NCBI GenBank assembly: GCA_000711775.1
Contig: ARYC01002122.1
Coordinates: 1-64,000, forward strand
Reading direction: 5' to 3'
Source: Oxytricha trifallax
Lineage: Eukaryota > Ciliophora > Spirotrichea > Sporadotrichida > Oxytrichidae
Length of the DNA: 64,000 nt
The stretch's first letter is position 1; each line of letters starts with the position of its first letter. Position numbers and translations under genes: made by a program. The notes below the pieces were generated by a model. It was not told the DNA's origin and ran no database searches. It saw only the letters and a list, made by a program, of their open reading frames with translations. Below are positions 35,300 to 48,181 of this stretch, piece after piece.

Positions 35300-38200
35300 T
35301 TATTTCGTAAAAATATACCTATCAATTAACTTATACTTATCATAGTTAGGAAAGAAAAATAAATGAAAGAAAAAATATTAGTAGGAAAAGAGGATAGAAA
35401 GAAAAAATAGGGAAATTAAAAAGCAAGTACGGATTTAATAAAAATTTTTTATAAGTAATAATATAGCATGAGTGTGAGGCAATTCTAGTTCATGAGATTT
35501 TTCTGCCACTTATAATTTGCAAAATTGAAATCTTATAATCAAGTTTTTATATGATCTCCGACGTGCTAAAACCTTCCAACTTCAAGAATTTTCTCTTCTT
35601 TTTATAAGTTTAATTTTGTGTGTTTTTAATGAATTGAGAAGATATGTCAAAAATTAGTGCAATTTTTACAATTCAAAATAAATATTAAATTATAAAAAGT
35701 CAATCATTTATTTGAACTTAAACTTAGAAAATATTTATTTAATAAGAAAAGTCTTGAAAGTATGATTTTTATAATTATTAGCACTTTCTTACACTCTGAT
35801 TGGGTCTATTTAGGTAAATATTCGAAGCCTCTTAATGAAACATGGTTTGAAAACATCTTGTGACTCTAAAAATTTTTTATTAAGTAGTGGAGCTTATAAA
35901 CCATCGATTCCAATGTAATTACTTTAATATATTTCAAACTACGAGCCATGATAGAGAATGTTAGATGAACAAAATTAAAGTCAAAAGTATATCAAAATCA
36001 TTATTTTCTCATAAATTTATTTATACTTTTATAATGCTACAAATATTTTATACTTATTAATGATTAAGTCTTTTTATAAGAAATTGATTCTGTATCTCGT
36101 GGTCAATAAAAACATATCTTTTTATCATTATAAGATAATTCTAAACAAATTTTTATTTTTTAAATTAAGTCGTATTGAATGATTAATCGAGTTAATTAAT
36201 ATTCACAGAAAACACCAAACCTAATAAAAAAGGAGAATATATAATAGTACTTTTAACTTTTATCATTATATATTTTTCATTAATTAATTTAATCGAGAGA
36301 ATTTATTCCTTAGTTTACTTATGCTGTAGTTGACGTCGCATTTTAGTTAAAAACTGCATATAGTGCGGTTCTGTTCTACATAAATTTGCATTCGTAATCT
36401 CTAACAAAATTAATGGTTTTAATTTTTCTAGAGGTGTTTACCAAATATTTTATTTGTAAGAGCGAATCGGTTTAAATATTTTACATTTTTCTCATTGCTC
36501 ATTAAGCTATAAAATCTTATGACTAGAATGTTGCATATATTTTTGTGCAAAAGATTATAAAATATTTTGTGATAGATTGTGTTACTAATAAAAGTAACTA
36601 CCTTAAAATCTATATGCATTAATGCTATTTTAATGTTAATCAGAAATTTAAGTTAAGTTTTACTGTAAAAAGCATGCAATTTTTAATTAATAAAAATTAT
36701 AACGTCATTCACTATAAATAGTATTAGAAATTAAGTGAGAGGAGCCACGGAAAATTGCATTTTTTGCAAGATTCTCCGGATGTTATTCAATTAGAAATTT
36801 TGGCAGGGTCTACGTATATAATAAGAATTTAAAGGAATTAATAAGAATTTGTAGGTTTAAATTTTATTGCTTAATATGAATAAGCACTGCACAATTTTCA
36901 AATCCTCCTACCATTCTTTTGTTAGATAATAAATTATCATCAATTTAATAGTTTTAAAAATATTAATATAAAAATAATATATTGGTAGAATTCTTGATTT
37001 CATAGAATATTTAAATTTCCTATATTTTAAATGTAATTTTATTTTATTAACATATATTAATGAAGCATCATTAAAGTTTTGATTGATATAACTTTTCTAA
37101 TATTTTATTATCTAAATATATAAGTTTTGCAATATAATATAAATGTTATTAGCATATTTTACAGTTTTAGTTAAAGATCATCACTTTTCTTATAAAATAA
37201 ATATTATTCATCAACTTATCATCTGTAAAATTATTGAGGTATTTATTAATTCTCAATATATAGGAATATGTTTTATTAATTAATTATAATTCAATAATTT
37301 ATTATTTATATTTTTATTTATAATTTTAATTAACTGCCTAAACCTTTTTATAAAACTTTCATTTCCTTTTAATTACATGTATATTTTAAACTATTAAAAT
37401 CCATTAACATTTTATGTAGTTTGCAGAGTTCTTTACCAAATGACAATGAATTTTAATTGAAAATTTACTAATATGGCTGTTTCAGGTTTTTATTCAATTT
37501 AACTTAGCAATACCATCAATATATTACTTTGAGTTAATCATTTAACAAAATGCTGTTTTTATTGTTCATATAGTTTGTTCAAGCTTATAATAAATAATTA
37601 AAGCGTACATCATTTCTAATTGAAAATATATAAAACATACTTAAATATAGAAATTATATCTTTTTTACTTCAAAAACATCATCTATTTGAACACTTTGAT
37701 GAGGTTAGAGTAATCATTGTAATTTTTTGAAAGGCATATTAATGTTGAATATCAGTAAGAAGTAAATGAGGGCAAAACTGATGAAGCAGCAGAAGCAACT
37801 AAACAGAGCGACTATAATGTAGATATAATTTAATCATTTAAGCTCTTTTTGTTTTGGTTAGTTACTAGCGATCTTATGAAAAGATTTTAATGTTAAATGT
37901 TTGTAAATATATTTCATTATTATTATTATTAAAATGAAATAGGTTGAATTAAACTAAATAGAAGTTACTAAAGTAGTTTATAAAATATGTAAAGAAATAT
38001 TCAAACGAAAAACAACTAATCAAATAGTCATTAAAAATAGTGAAATAATGACAAAATAGATATTTATAACAATACAAAGTGATAAGCAAAGAGCTGATTA
38101 TAGTTTAATACACTATTGCGGTAATATTAAAATTGATTTTATTCATCAATTTAACTATTAACTTTAGATTTTTGTCAAATAAACATTAACTTTTAATTAA

Positions 38201-38493
38201 TATTTATATTGCTTGTCTATGTACCAAACTGATAAACAGTTATTTATCCAATCTCTAAGGAACTTTATCTGTTTAATATTTTTAAAATTTTTATTTATAA
38301 TGATATATAATATATAAAATTAAAATGGAGTTAAAAGAACAATACCCAAAATTCCCACCCAACTCTTACAATGAAAACTGACTTAAAAAAAATTTACCGC
38401 CCCCTATCCAAGCTTTACCAATCATAGGCAATGGTTCTTATTTTGCTTACAGCAACTAGCTCATCTATAGAAAACTATAAAGTTCGGGGATGA
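35300..38493. other. AT-rich DNA, no gene seen
   Basis: The longest featureless stretch. A GC-richer spot at 36740-36815 has no open frame worth naming. Confidence 0.65.
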
Positions 38494-39886
38494 CTGCTGG
38501 ACTAAGCAAGAGAAAAAGATCATTTATTCTAATAATATGGTACTTACTACTTACTCAACTTCAAAATATTTTAAGTCTGTTTAAGCAAAGATTCAAGCTC
38601 TTACATGCAGCTACAAAGCAAATTATTAACCTACTCACAAGCTCGAAACTCAAACGACAGCAATCACTACTATGACTTAAAAAACCATGAAAATCTCAAA
38701 GGAAGCACATAAGATGACACTTCAACTAAATTGCTCATTTTCAAACATCTTAGACAGCTCCTATTTAATAAGCTAAAACTCATACATATCTAGAAACCTC
38801 AAAATAGGAATGCGTCAGAGATCGGCACCTTTCTAACAGAGGCACCTAATTAGAATCTGATCAATGAAATCATTCGTCACTATACTATTTACTAGTGCCA
38901 ACAGAGTGATGGCAACTATTCCTGCCTTCGCTCACTGGACAGTATCCTGGATTATGAAGCTTATGAAGATGATAACTAACCACCAATATAAAACTCTCAA
39001 CCCAAGCAAAAAACATTTCAGACATCATAATGAAAGATGAAGAGGAGTTAAGTAAACATTAATCAAAGAAATTGGAAGGAATTTAATCAATTAGCTGAGT
39101 AACCTTAACTAACAACAACAAGACCCTAAACAAAGAAATAACTCAAACAATTTGTTTCTTAACGAAAATCGCTAGAAAAATTCTTTCTTTTAAACCCAAA
39201 AAACTAAATCTTCCAATGACATGAGCCAAGATGATATCTAAAGGTACAAATAGCGATTTGGTACCCATTTAAACGAAAAACATAGAAAAGTACTAACTCT
39301 TCCTTATACATTTGGAAAACAAGAAAAAGGTATTCTCCAATAGAGAAAACTCATCTGCCTTAATATCATACAGATGCTATATTGAAGACATAGTAAGGAG
39401 AATGGCAGGTAGACACCAAGAGACTCATATTAAAAATATAGTAAAAGCAATAAAAGTATACGAAAAAACAGCTATAAATTTAAGCTCATGTAAAAAATAT
39501 ATAAATAGCTCTACTCTGATTAAATAAGTGTCCTAACCTATGTAAGAACATAAATCAAACAAGAAAAACAATATGAATGAGGTGACTTAACCCTCACACC
39601 TTGTAAACCACTTAATGTAAACGTTAGCTTAAACTGGTAGAGTTATTCAAGCCAATCATGAAAATAGTGAAGAAGACAACTGGGAGGACTATTGATTAAT
39701 CCAAATGAACAAAAATCAAAGTTGGAAGAATTCGTCATGTTGACGATTGCAGTAAATGAAGCAGACTCAGACACTAACAAAATCAGATAGTTTTTAGTTT
39801 GTATAAAATTAAAAATTAGTCACATGAAAAAGGATTTGATCCTAAACATACTCCAAGCACGTAGATCCTTTGAGACCTGGATGTGA
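38494..39886 (+). CDS. Gln/Asn-rich hypothetical gene in several frames
   Basis: Frame one (38494-39033, 179 codons) reads AREKDHLFQQYGTYYLLNFK, ARNSNDSNHYYDLKNHENLK, NLINEIIRHYTIYQCQQSDG and ILDYEAYEDDNQPPIQNSQP. Frame two (39041-39385) holds RNLINQLSNLNQQQQDPKQR and MSQDDIQRYKQRFGTHLNEK. Frame three (39312-39695) holds YIEDIVRRMAGRHQETHIKN and VIQANHENSEEDNWEDY. Frame two resumes at 39686 with NPNEQKSKLEEFVMLTIAVN and ends FETWM at 39886. Each is strongly coding-like, so this is one gene interrupted by introns, short IESs or frameshifts. The plus strand is C-rich and G-poor. Function unknown. Confidence 0.55.
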
Positions 39887-40257
39887 GTTTATAATTATTG
39901 TCTATAAAATACATTTGACCCTCCATACATATCACTTTCTTAGATTATTTTCTAATCACTCCTTTTAAGCCTCGCACAAAGTCTATCCACTGATACTTGA
40001 TTTTGATGTTATATAAAATTAATTTTATTCTCCCTTAGTTGGTGATTGTGTTAATATATATGCGAAGGATGTTGTGTATACTCTTTTTCATAGGCTTTTC
40101 CTTAGCAGATAGTACAGGTTTTCCTTTCTTGTTTCCTCTTAATAAAGAACGATTGAATTTGAAGGATGAAAGTGATTACTAAATATTATTTTAATCATTA
40201 ATAAATATGAGATTTCCGAAAGAGTTCTAATGACAAATATTGAAACCCCAAAATATC

Positions 40258-40461
40258 TCAAAGAGGAGTAATTTAAGCGAGCTTATCTTTTATAGCATTT
40301 GCCAAAACCAATTCTGTATTAGAGTTAGAATTTATGTCTTGACTACCACTTCCAATGGTTATTATTCTTGTTAAAATAACATTGTATTTAGCTGCTGATG
40401 AATACTGGTATAATGCTTTAAAATAAAGAGTTATTAATTTATTATCATTACTAATGCACAT
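40258..40461 (-). CDS. Short hypothetical coding patch
   Basis: The minus strand reads MCISNDNKLITLYFKALYQY, SSAAKYNVILTRIITIGSGS and QDINSNSNTELVLANAIKDK, ending before TGA 40258 (an in-frame TAA is Gln). Compositionally coding-like. Opposite strand to the patch at 40617. Family unknown. Confidence 0.4.
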
Positions 40462-40616
40462 TAAACTTAAATGTTATACACATATAATTTTTTTTCAATT
40501 TTAAAGTTTCTTTATTTTACCTATCTCATGTATTTCATCGATATTATTATTATGATATATTTTTAATTCACATAATAGAATAAATAATTTTAAAATGGAA
40601 AACTTTATGCATCAAA

Positions 40617-40838
40617 TTGCAACCTATTAAAACCATGAATTTTACAAAGTATTCATATCAGTATGATTGTGAGGCTATTGATAGGCATTTCTCAATGACC
40701 ATGTCTCATTTAACGAGGAAGATAATCGACCAAGATGAAATCAAGAGATTATATGGTTTTGAATGCGATAATATCTGTGAAATAAATGCAAGATCTTTGA
40801 GAGCCAGGAATCGGTAGGGCAATGTCTGCGAATTTTGA
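40617..40838 (+). CDS. Hypothetical protein segment
   Basis: From ATG 40635: MNFTKYSYQYDCEAIDRHFS, MTMSHLTRKIIDQDEIKRLY and GFECDNICEINARSLRARNR, ending CEF at TGA 40836. Balanced composition and four Cys. Probably an MDS. 40839-41682 is AT-rich with nothing secure. Confidence 0.45.
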
Positions 40839-41682
40839 AGTGTTACTTACGCAACTCTTACCCTTTAAAGTATCTAAATATGTTGTACTCTAAATAAAAC
40901 ATTTAGTCTAGGATACTATAATCTGAGTATCATGAAAATGATAGTTATTCTAAAGAGTATGATTTTAATAATGGGTTGTTAAATATTGCACTATAACTAA
41001 AGTGTCAGTTTTCGTTTATAAATATATTTAAGAACCTCAATTCTTATAATAGTTGTCATCTTGCTAATTATATACAAAACTCCATAGTCTTGCTAGTTAG
41101 CTAAAAAAATAATTAAGAGAAATCCCTGTATATTGTCATTAAATTATATTATTAGTAATAACTAGATAATGTAGTTATCCAAGAGCTTCTCGGTAAAATT
41201 TATTAAACTTTTGATAAAAATTTTAGAATATTGCAAAAGAAAAATAGCTGGGATACATTATTAAATTAGAGATGAAGAGCTAGAACTTAGTATAATCTAA
41301 CCCAATGTAAGTTGACCACGATAATATATTGCTCTCAAATTTACAAAGAATAAAGGAATTAATATTAACATTAAATGCTATATAAATTCATTAATATAAT
41401 TAATACTGATATTTATTCAAAACTAACTAACTTGATATTTTTTAATTTATAATGTTTTCTACAGACTAAGCTAATTACTTTGATTTAATGTCATTATAGT
41501 TGTGGAATTTATGCACAAAGTATTCACTATTAAATTAGATTACTTATAATTTAATTAGTATATAAATTCTGGTTAGTATATAATTTCATTAGCTTTAATT
41601 GAATTTAATTATAATATAATATAATATTAATAGCTATGGCTCATGAATCTAATTATAAGATTAGTTTATTAAAGTGTTTTCT

Positions 41683-41820
41683 TTTTAGACTAATGAATTT
41701 ATGCATAGATCAACCAAGTAGCAGGATGAGATGACCGTAGATATGTTGGAAGAAGGTTTCACTCTAATTGTGGTCGAGGAATGTTTAGGTCAACAACTCA
41801 AAAATATTCTAAAGTAAGGT
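41683..41820 (+). CDS. Short coding patch with splice-like edges
   Basis: Follows TTTTCTTTTTAG and reads TNEFMHRSTKQQDEMTVDML then EEGFTLIVVEECLGQQLKNI, ending at AAAGTAAGG, a good 5' splice or IES edge. Likely one exon or MDS. Function unknown. Confidence 0.4.
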
Positions 41821-42814
41821 AAAATTTTACTAAACTTAATAATGCTATATTTTGTCAAATGATGTACATGTAACCAAGGGGATTTTCAAATTCTTATAAA
41901 AGAAAAACAACTCACTTAAATGAGGTGAGGGTGGATTAGCTGATCACTCATTTTACTAAGAATTTATAATATAATTTATTAAGAGAGACCAAAAAATTAT
42001 GAGGTTCCTAATTACTACCAATTATATCACTGTTTCACTAGATATAAAATCCTTCTACTATGTATTCGGTTCCATTTTGGACAATCTAATGTTACAAACT
42101 TTCTAGATACCAAGCAAGAGTATACATAAAACTAGTAATATTAAAATAAAGAATTAGGATAACTAATTATAATAAATTTAATGACAACATATGTGGAAAT
42201 AGCCTGAAAATATATTAATGATAACAACTGCCAAGTTTAATCATGAGTAAAATTAAACCTTCCGCTAGTTAAAATATACACTTGTTGTTTTATCTGGCAT
42301 ATTAATAATTCAATTATTTAACACTAATTATTGAATCAAATATTCATAATCATTATAGAAGACAAGAAATGAGTTGAAAACAAGTTGAGGCATACTTTTG
42401 GTTCAATAATACTCTGAAAATAGAAAAAATATTTACAATAAAATGAGCTTAGAATATCATAAGATTACCACTTTGATAATGAATCACTAGTGTCCTTCAT
42501 TTATTCTTTTCCAAAGTTGAGATATATATATATATCATGCATTTGCTCTCACGAAAAAGTCGTACATAATTAACAGTATACTACATAATTTCCTTGTGAG
42601 ATTGTATGATCTCCGAAAGTTCCTCTCTACGCTCAAGGAATTCGTAAAGAATGCCATAAAATATAGTGTTAATTATTATTAAATTCATTAAACAATTTAA
42701 TAACACTAATAATATAGTTTTTTATTAAATTTAGATTAGAACTTGATTTGTTTATAAATATAATAATATATATATTTCCTAAAATAGATAGTTATATAAA
42801 TGTCATTATTCATT

Positions 42815-42950
42815 TAGGTAATATCTTTCTTCAAATTTTACAATATGCTAAATTGTCATTTCACTCAACCTTGTATTTTTAGCACAATCTTAAGCAGCTT
42901 TATCTCCTAACAATCTATCACTTGCTAGCCAGGTATTGATAGTACTTATA
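42815..42950 (-). CDS. Terminal coding patch of an unknown gene
   Basis: The minus strand reads INTWLASDRLLGDKAAQDCA then KNTRLSEMTIQHIVKFEERY, ending LNEQ before TGA. Strongly coding-like, with a real stop, so it is probably the 3'-terminal MDS of a gene. No family assigned. Confidence 0.5.
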
Positions 42951-43164
42951 ATTTTACAGTTTTAAAACATCTCGAATATTTCTTATTACTCATAAATATA
43001 TTAACACTTTATTACAATGAAAGAGAGTTCAAACATTTGTATAACAAATCATAGTCTGTGTATTAACTCTTTGCAAGAATTACAACTATATAAATGATAA
43101 TTGTATTAACTGTAATAATAATAATTTCTTGCTGATGCTGTTTATATTTTAAGTCAATTATTTA

Positions 43165-43395
43165 CATACAAGTTGAAATCTTAAAGAATAAAGAAGCAAT
43201 TAAGATGTTCTTAGCAATGAAGCTTCAGCAATAACTATGTGGTAGTTTATTAATTTATTACACTAATGTAGGCAACTAAGTTGTGATTTTCCAATTACTG
43301 TCAAATTCTCATTAAAATTAAATGAGTTGTTTTAAAGAACAGGAACTTTAGTTATAATTTCATGCATATTTCTTATTTTAGCAAATCTGATTTAA
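43165..43395 (+). CDS. Weak coding patch
   Basis: Reads LKNKEAIKMFLAMKLQQQLC, then a Gln-rich stretch, in an open frame to about 43395. Low confidence because the sequence is AT-rich. Confidence 0.2.
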
Positions 43396-43807
43396 TTAAA
43401 TTACTATAAATAACTTGTAAGTCTATATATTAAATCTTATAATTGTTTCTTTAACTCTTTGAGGGGGGAAGTATTAGAATTTATGAATTCTAATATTTGT
43501 ATGCTTCTTCTTTTTAATAAAGTTACTTTTTGTAATAATTGCTACTTATGATTGATTAATTCATTTAATTGTTAAATCGCATGATTAATTAGGGACTATT
43601 AAAAACAAACATATTAAGTTATACTGCCAAAACAGAAACATTTAATAACAAAAGTTGTAAATCGCTTAAAGTAAGGGAAATTAAAACATCTGGAGATTAC
43701 AATTAATTCTAGAATATTTTTATATTAATTAATACTAATATGAGTGATTTGTTAATATGTGAAAACATTTGTTTTCATTATCATTACTGGCATTTACTCC
43801 TTGCTTC

Positions 43808-44122
43808 TCACTCTGAACATAAACACTAAGCATAAGCCCAGCATTGAGAGTAAGTCAGTTACTAAATCTCCACTATATTTTTATTTTTATTCAGTATGAT
43901 CTTTATTCCAAGGTGTGATTCAGTCTTGAATTGCTCTGGATCAGTGATTGATCTGCAACTGCTCTTGTCGAATTTCCTGTCACTAAGTAGTTAATGCACT
44001 GCATTTAGTTATTAGTGCTTGTCTTGAGTAGAAGCAGGACTGACTTCTTCCTAAGGTGGATGTCCCTCGCATATTACTTCATCAAGATGGTAAGGTATTG
44101 CTGGTTCTAAATTCTAAATCAC
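43808..44122 (-). CDS. Hypothetical protein segment
   Basis: A 104-codon frame after a minus-strand TGA at 44125 reads NLEPAIPYHLDEVICEGHPP, QEEVSPASTQDKHQQLNAVH and QLLSDRKFDKSSCRSITDPE, ending AQCLCSE before TGA. Clear coding composition for the first 75 residues. Family unknown. 44123-44817 is AT-rich with no gene seen. Confidence 0.5.
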
Positions 44123-44817
44123 TCATTCATATTTAATACTGAAATATTATAAAATGTAATAGATTAAAGAATGATATAAATGAGTCAGTAATTAAATAGA
44201 TTTTAATAATATTAAAATCATTAGAATAACTTTAAAACCAACACAATTTCCCATTAAAATTACATTTTAGGCCATATCTAATGACTTTAGCTAATAAAAT
44301 ATCAAAGACTCCTTAATATGCCACTAGTAAGTATTTTTATCTGTCGCCTATTCATTTTCTTCAGTATTTACCCTATTTCAAATCTTGTTACAATCAAGAA
44401 TTTTATCATAAATAAATAACTATTATTTAACTATTTAAAAACTAAATTTATATTTTTCATTATTATATACGACATTGTATTAAGTAATTATTAAGTCTGT
44501 TCAGGATATAAAATATACTCTAACAATAAGCAAGTAAAATATTCTTTTTCTTCAATTTAAATAAATATATAAGTAAGATGCAATTACTAATAATAAGGAA
44601 TAAGATTGCTATAAAAAAGGAAAATGATAATTTTAATTGAAATGACTGTTTGAGTTAAAATATATAAAAGGATTACTATAATAATAACAAACCCCGAATG
44701 TTTCAAATAAAACATAGGATTACTTTCCTTTAATGCTTTCATCTCAAACTCAAGTGATCGATCAACTTTACAATCATCATTTCACTATTTGCTTTTAAAT
44801 TCTAATAGGTCTGTTCA

Positions 44818-45480
44818 TCATCCAATGTGGGTTGAAGCCCTCCTTCTTGATGACTCTTCTACCAGTTTATTGTGGATTCGCTCAAAGTAGTTGAAACCTT
44901 CTTCATCCTCGTCAACGTATTGTTGCTCCGAGGATCTATCTTTTTGTGGTCTTCCTCCCAGGCTGTTGCCATCTTCGTCTTATCCTCTGAATTCTTCACT
45001 ACTATCACTGGACTTTCTGCAGCCATTTCCGCTCCTCTTCTGCAGTTGCATCGTTACCGTCTACATTAATATGCTTCTCTAGTTTTTCATCCTCAATAAC
45101 ATTCAGTTTCTTCCCTTTTACTGACTAAAAGCATACCTGCACCTTTTGGTTAAATTATGGTAAAATTGAAGTCTAGTACGAATCTTCAAATGGGGCTTCC
45201 ACTGATGTCATTTTTCAGTTAAAAGAACTTGGAAGATTGAATGACTGAAGCAGACAAGTGTCCTAGGAACCGAGATACTAATGCAACAAGTTTTCGTGGA
45301 CCGCCAAATAGTATTGAGCTAGTACTATAAGCACATTTTCTCCATGTATTTGTCATTCTAACGATTTAAATTAATGTTTTTCATGCAAATCTCTTTAGAC
45401 TGCTGCGCTTTCACTTTAGTATTCAGTTCTTATTCCCATGTAAGCGGGAGTTACCCTAGCGTATTCCAATTCTTTCTAGA
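44818..45480 (-). CDS. Acidic hypothetical gene, three overlapping open frames
   Basis: Within 44818-45110 all three minus-strand frames are open. Frame A ends QQYVDEDEEGFNYFERIHNK then LVEESSRRRASTHIG at TGA 44818. Frame B reads NVIEDEKLEKHINVDGNDAT. Frame C reads MAAESPVIVVKNSEDKTKMA then TLTRMKKVSTTLSESTINWQ. B-to-A or B-to-C via an intron or IES is likely; GTATGC...TTTTAG lies upstream. 45180-45360 adds SSILFGGPRKLVALVSRF. GC-rich, so real, but the frame is unresolved. Confidence 0.4.
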
Positions 45481-46104
45481 AGAGTTAGATAGAGTCAGCT
45501 AAAATTTTAAGAATTGCCAGATTGTAATAGTAAGATACATAAATGTGCTTATGTTCATTTAATTGCATTATATTCTTTAATTCTTCATGCTAAAAACAAC
45601 ATCATTAATTTCTCGCTTTGAATTTTAGTTTAAATGTTTAAAACTTATATAATTATCAAGAATAACTTAAGGTGATATGTGAGTAACTTCAGATGAATGA
45701 ACAGAAATATAAAAACTTTAAATTTTTGACAAAAAAAGTTATCATTTTCAATACTTTGAGATCATCGTTAATAAAATCCGATAGAATATTTATAAAACCA
45801 AACATTTATAAATGTCGTTGAAAGAATAAAGTAAAATATAGTATATAATAAAAATAATTAAAATCCTTTCAAATTTTTTATTAAATTTTATCTATATTTA
45901 ATTTTTAATTTTTGTTTATAGTTATACATCACTTATTCAAAAATAGAATCATATAGATATTAATACTTATTAATTTAAGAGATTTCCTAAAGCGTGAAAA
46001 ACTTTTAAAATATTCCTCGTTTTGGGAAATCATATATTAATATATTTAACAATACATTTTAAGCATAATTTATGAGTTTTTAATATAATTTCTCGAATAT
46101 TCAA

Positions 46105-46670
46105 ATTTTAGCTTAGTGCTTAAAGATTACCAGGCAGAACAAGATAAGGGTTCTCTTACGCACCACTTCTATTGCAGAGTGACACTCTTGTTTCTCTGCT
46201 TTTTAAACATTCTAGACCATTCGCTAGCTGCTTTAAATTCCAAGGTATAGGTGCAAGAATGAGTATATAATTGTACAATCGCAAGTAACCGTTAGCTTAT
46301 TCACAATTTATGAAGCATCGAATACGAGACACTCTATCACAATAACTCTTTAAGTTCCTTGCGCTTATACTAACAATCTTAGTTCTAATAAAGTTGTCGC
46401 ATCATATTCCTCTGACTCACAATACACTAAGTGCTGTTTGTTTTCGATTATACCAGCTTCCAAACTTTTAAAGAGCTCCAAGCGCTGTTTGTATTGCCAA
46501 AGACTACAGAGTGATCTATGAGTTATACAGAAGAGACTAGCTATTATGGTAACTTTGCGATTTAGATATTTGTAATGGATTAAGGTTCGGTAATTATTAC
46601 AATTTATGTGGCCATTATTCTTCTTCCAATTCACTTAAGTATGCTGGTTGACACTCCTGACATGTCATGA
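46105..46670 (-). CDS. Uncharacterised coding region
   Basis: Frame one, open from about 46670, reads YLNRKVTIIASLFCITHRSL, CSLWQYKQRLELFKSLEAGI and ENKQHLVYCESEEYDATTLL. Near 46365 a second frame, LKSYCDRVSRIRCFINCEQA then NYILILAPIPWNLKQLANGL, looks better than the continuation of the first. GTATAAG occurs at the hand-over. Cys-rich; perhaps extracellular. Family unknown. Confidence 0.4.
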
Positions 46671-47224
46671 AGGGTTGTTGCTTCTCTAAACTGGCAATTT
46701 TACTGTCCTGATTTACTCTTCACTTGGGCTATGTAGATCGAGGCACTGTAAACTACATTTATGGCAGTTAAGAGTCAATTTTAAGTCTGATTAATTATAT
46801 TTGTTTTATTTAATACTCACATTAATATTTGGTAACTTGTTCAATATTTATAGTATCATTTAACCAAATCATTTAAAGTTATTCAAATAAAAAGCTATTA
46901 ACTTTCTATAATAATCATCGAATATTTTAAATTCAAATTAATTTTAACAACTAACCTAATCATATTCAAATTAATCTCTTATTTATAAATTACATTAAAA
47001 CCCTCATATTATATAATAATTATTATATTAAGTAATTTATAATATTATAAAAGAATGTAATAAATAGGATGAAAAAAATATGAAATAAGTACGAGAATAT
47101 TTTCAATAACAATTGAAAATAAAAGAAAATATAATGAAAAGAAGATGATATTTTGTAATTTACTTAAGAGAATTGAAGATTATTGAGGGCAATGAATATA
47201 CCTAAAAAGTCATCATCAATTGTT

Positions 47225-47990
47225 CATTTCATGTTCTTCTCTGAAACGTAGATACCATCTTGGAACTTTCTGTTATCCTTGTCTCCGATTTTACAGACTT
47301 GGGAGATATGAGCGCAGCCGATGGAGACTTTCTGGTCGTCAATGCCTTCGAAGATGAGATCATCCTTAAGGTCTGGGTTGATTCTGACGGTGCAGCCTGG
47401 GAGCCTATCAATTTTCTTGGCTTACTTTCCTCCGAGGAAGTTTTTGACCTCAAAGGATCTGCCATCCTTGGGAAATCACGACGTTGATGGGGAAATGAGC
47501 ATGTACTAGTCTCATCTTATATCTATAATCCTACACTCATCATTAACAGGAAAAACTTACCATTGCACAGGAAAGTTCATTCGCTAACAAAAATCTCAAA
47601 ACCAACTCAGCTTCAATTAAGTGGAATTTCTTGAGATGCAGAAATGGAATTCGTTTCAGAGGTTATCATTGCAGCAGTAATTATGTGATTGACATCTTTC
47701 AGCCTGGACTGATGGATGGACTGGGTCTCCATTGATGCAGAAACCGAATTCGTTGCAGTGGGTGTGCTCATCACAGACTCCACCAAGGTTCATTTTACCG
47801 CAGGTCTTCACAGAAGTAGCTGGTTGTTTTTAAGCATCTTGTTTTAAGCCATTTGGGCAGGCAGTTTCATTGCACTTAAGAATTTGACCATCATCAAATA
47901 TTTGCTCATTTGTGACCTCTAAAGGGATGTTTGATGCTGAAATCAACAATGGCAAAACTGAGTTCTGCGATTGAGATGATAAACTTCTTC
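47225..47990 (-). CDS. Secreted Cys-rich protein gene, interrupted
   Basis: The minus strand starts MKKFIISIAELS with a hydrophobic stretch like a signal peptide. One base off, it continues SVLPLLISASNIPLEV, then KCNETACPNGLKQDAQ, TCGKMNLGGVCDEHTHCNEF and CQSHNYCCNDN. After GTAAGT near 47562, 47225-47490 carries RSFEVKNFLGGKQAKKIDRL, PGCTVRINPDLKDDLIFEGI and CAHISQVCKIGDKDNRKF, ending SEKNMK at TGA. Frame changes imply an intron, IES or decay. The cysteine spacing suggests an extracellular domain of a ciliate-specific family. Confidence 0.5.
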
Positions 47991-48003
47991 ATTTATTAAG
48001 GGA

Positions 48004-48181
48004 ATCTAAACTTATGTTATTCATCCTCGCTCTATTAAGACAGAGCAGTATATTCAGTTTTAGAAGAGCTGAGAGAGAAGTACCCTGAATAAGAGATAAT
48101 ACTGTTTGTTGATAATCTTTCTGTTCATAAGACTAATGAAACAAGGAATGGTTATAAACAACTTAGCGCCAGTAATCAACA
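48004..48181 (+). mobile_element. Fragment of a TBE transposase gene
   Basis: About 178 bp closely matches TBE1 positions 10873-11052, covering TYVIHPRSIKTEQY through NLSVHKT, with small indels. No inverted ends or other TBE genes are nearby, so it is a captured or deleted scrap. It sits directly 5' of the Cys-rich gene. Confidence 0.85.

Noticed and set aside
36740-36815. GC-richer spot as a second copy of the CCGCAGAGGGTCTG element.
   Set aside because: Only GGGTCT is shared; the stem is absent.
38490-38600. Myb/SANT domain suggested by CWTKQEKKI.
   Set aside because: The frame with that motif lacks the later SANT tryptophans, and a different frame has the better coding signal across the region.
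40244-40260. Single CCCCAAAA unit here and GGGGTTTT at 55240 as TBE remnants or telomere sites.
   Set aside because: One unit without neighbouring TBE-like sequence; expected by chance at this scale.
44872-45082. Plus-strand hydrophobic ORFs at 44872-45082, 47260-47509 and 52997-like standard-code frames.
   Set aside because: They are antisense shadows of minus-strand coding patches or short chance frames; residue composition favours the minus strand.
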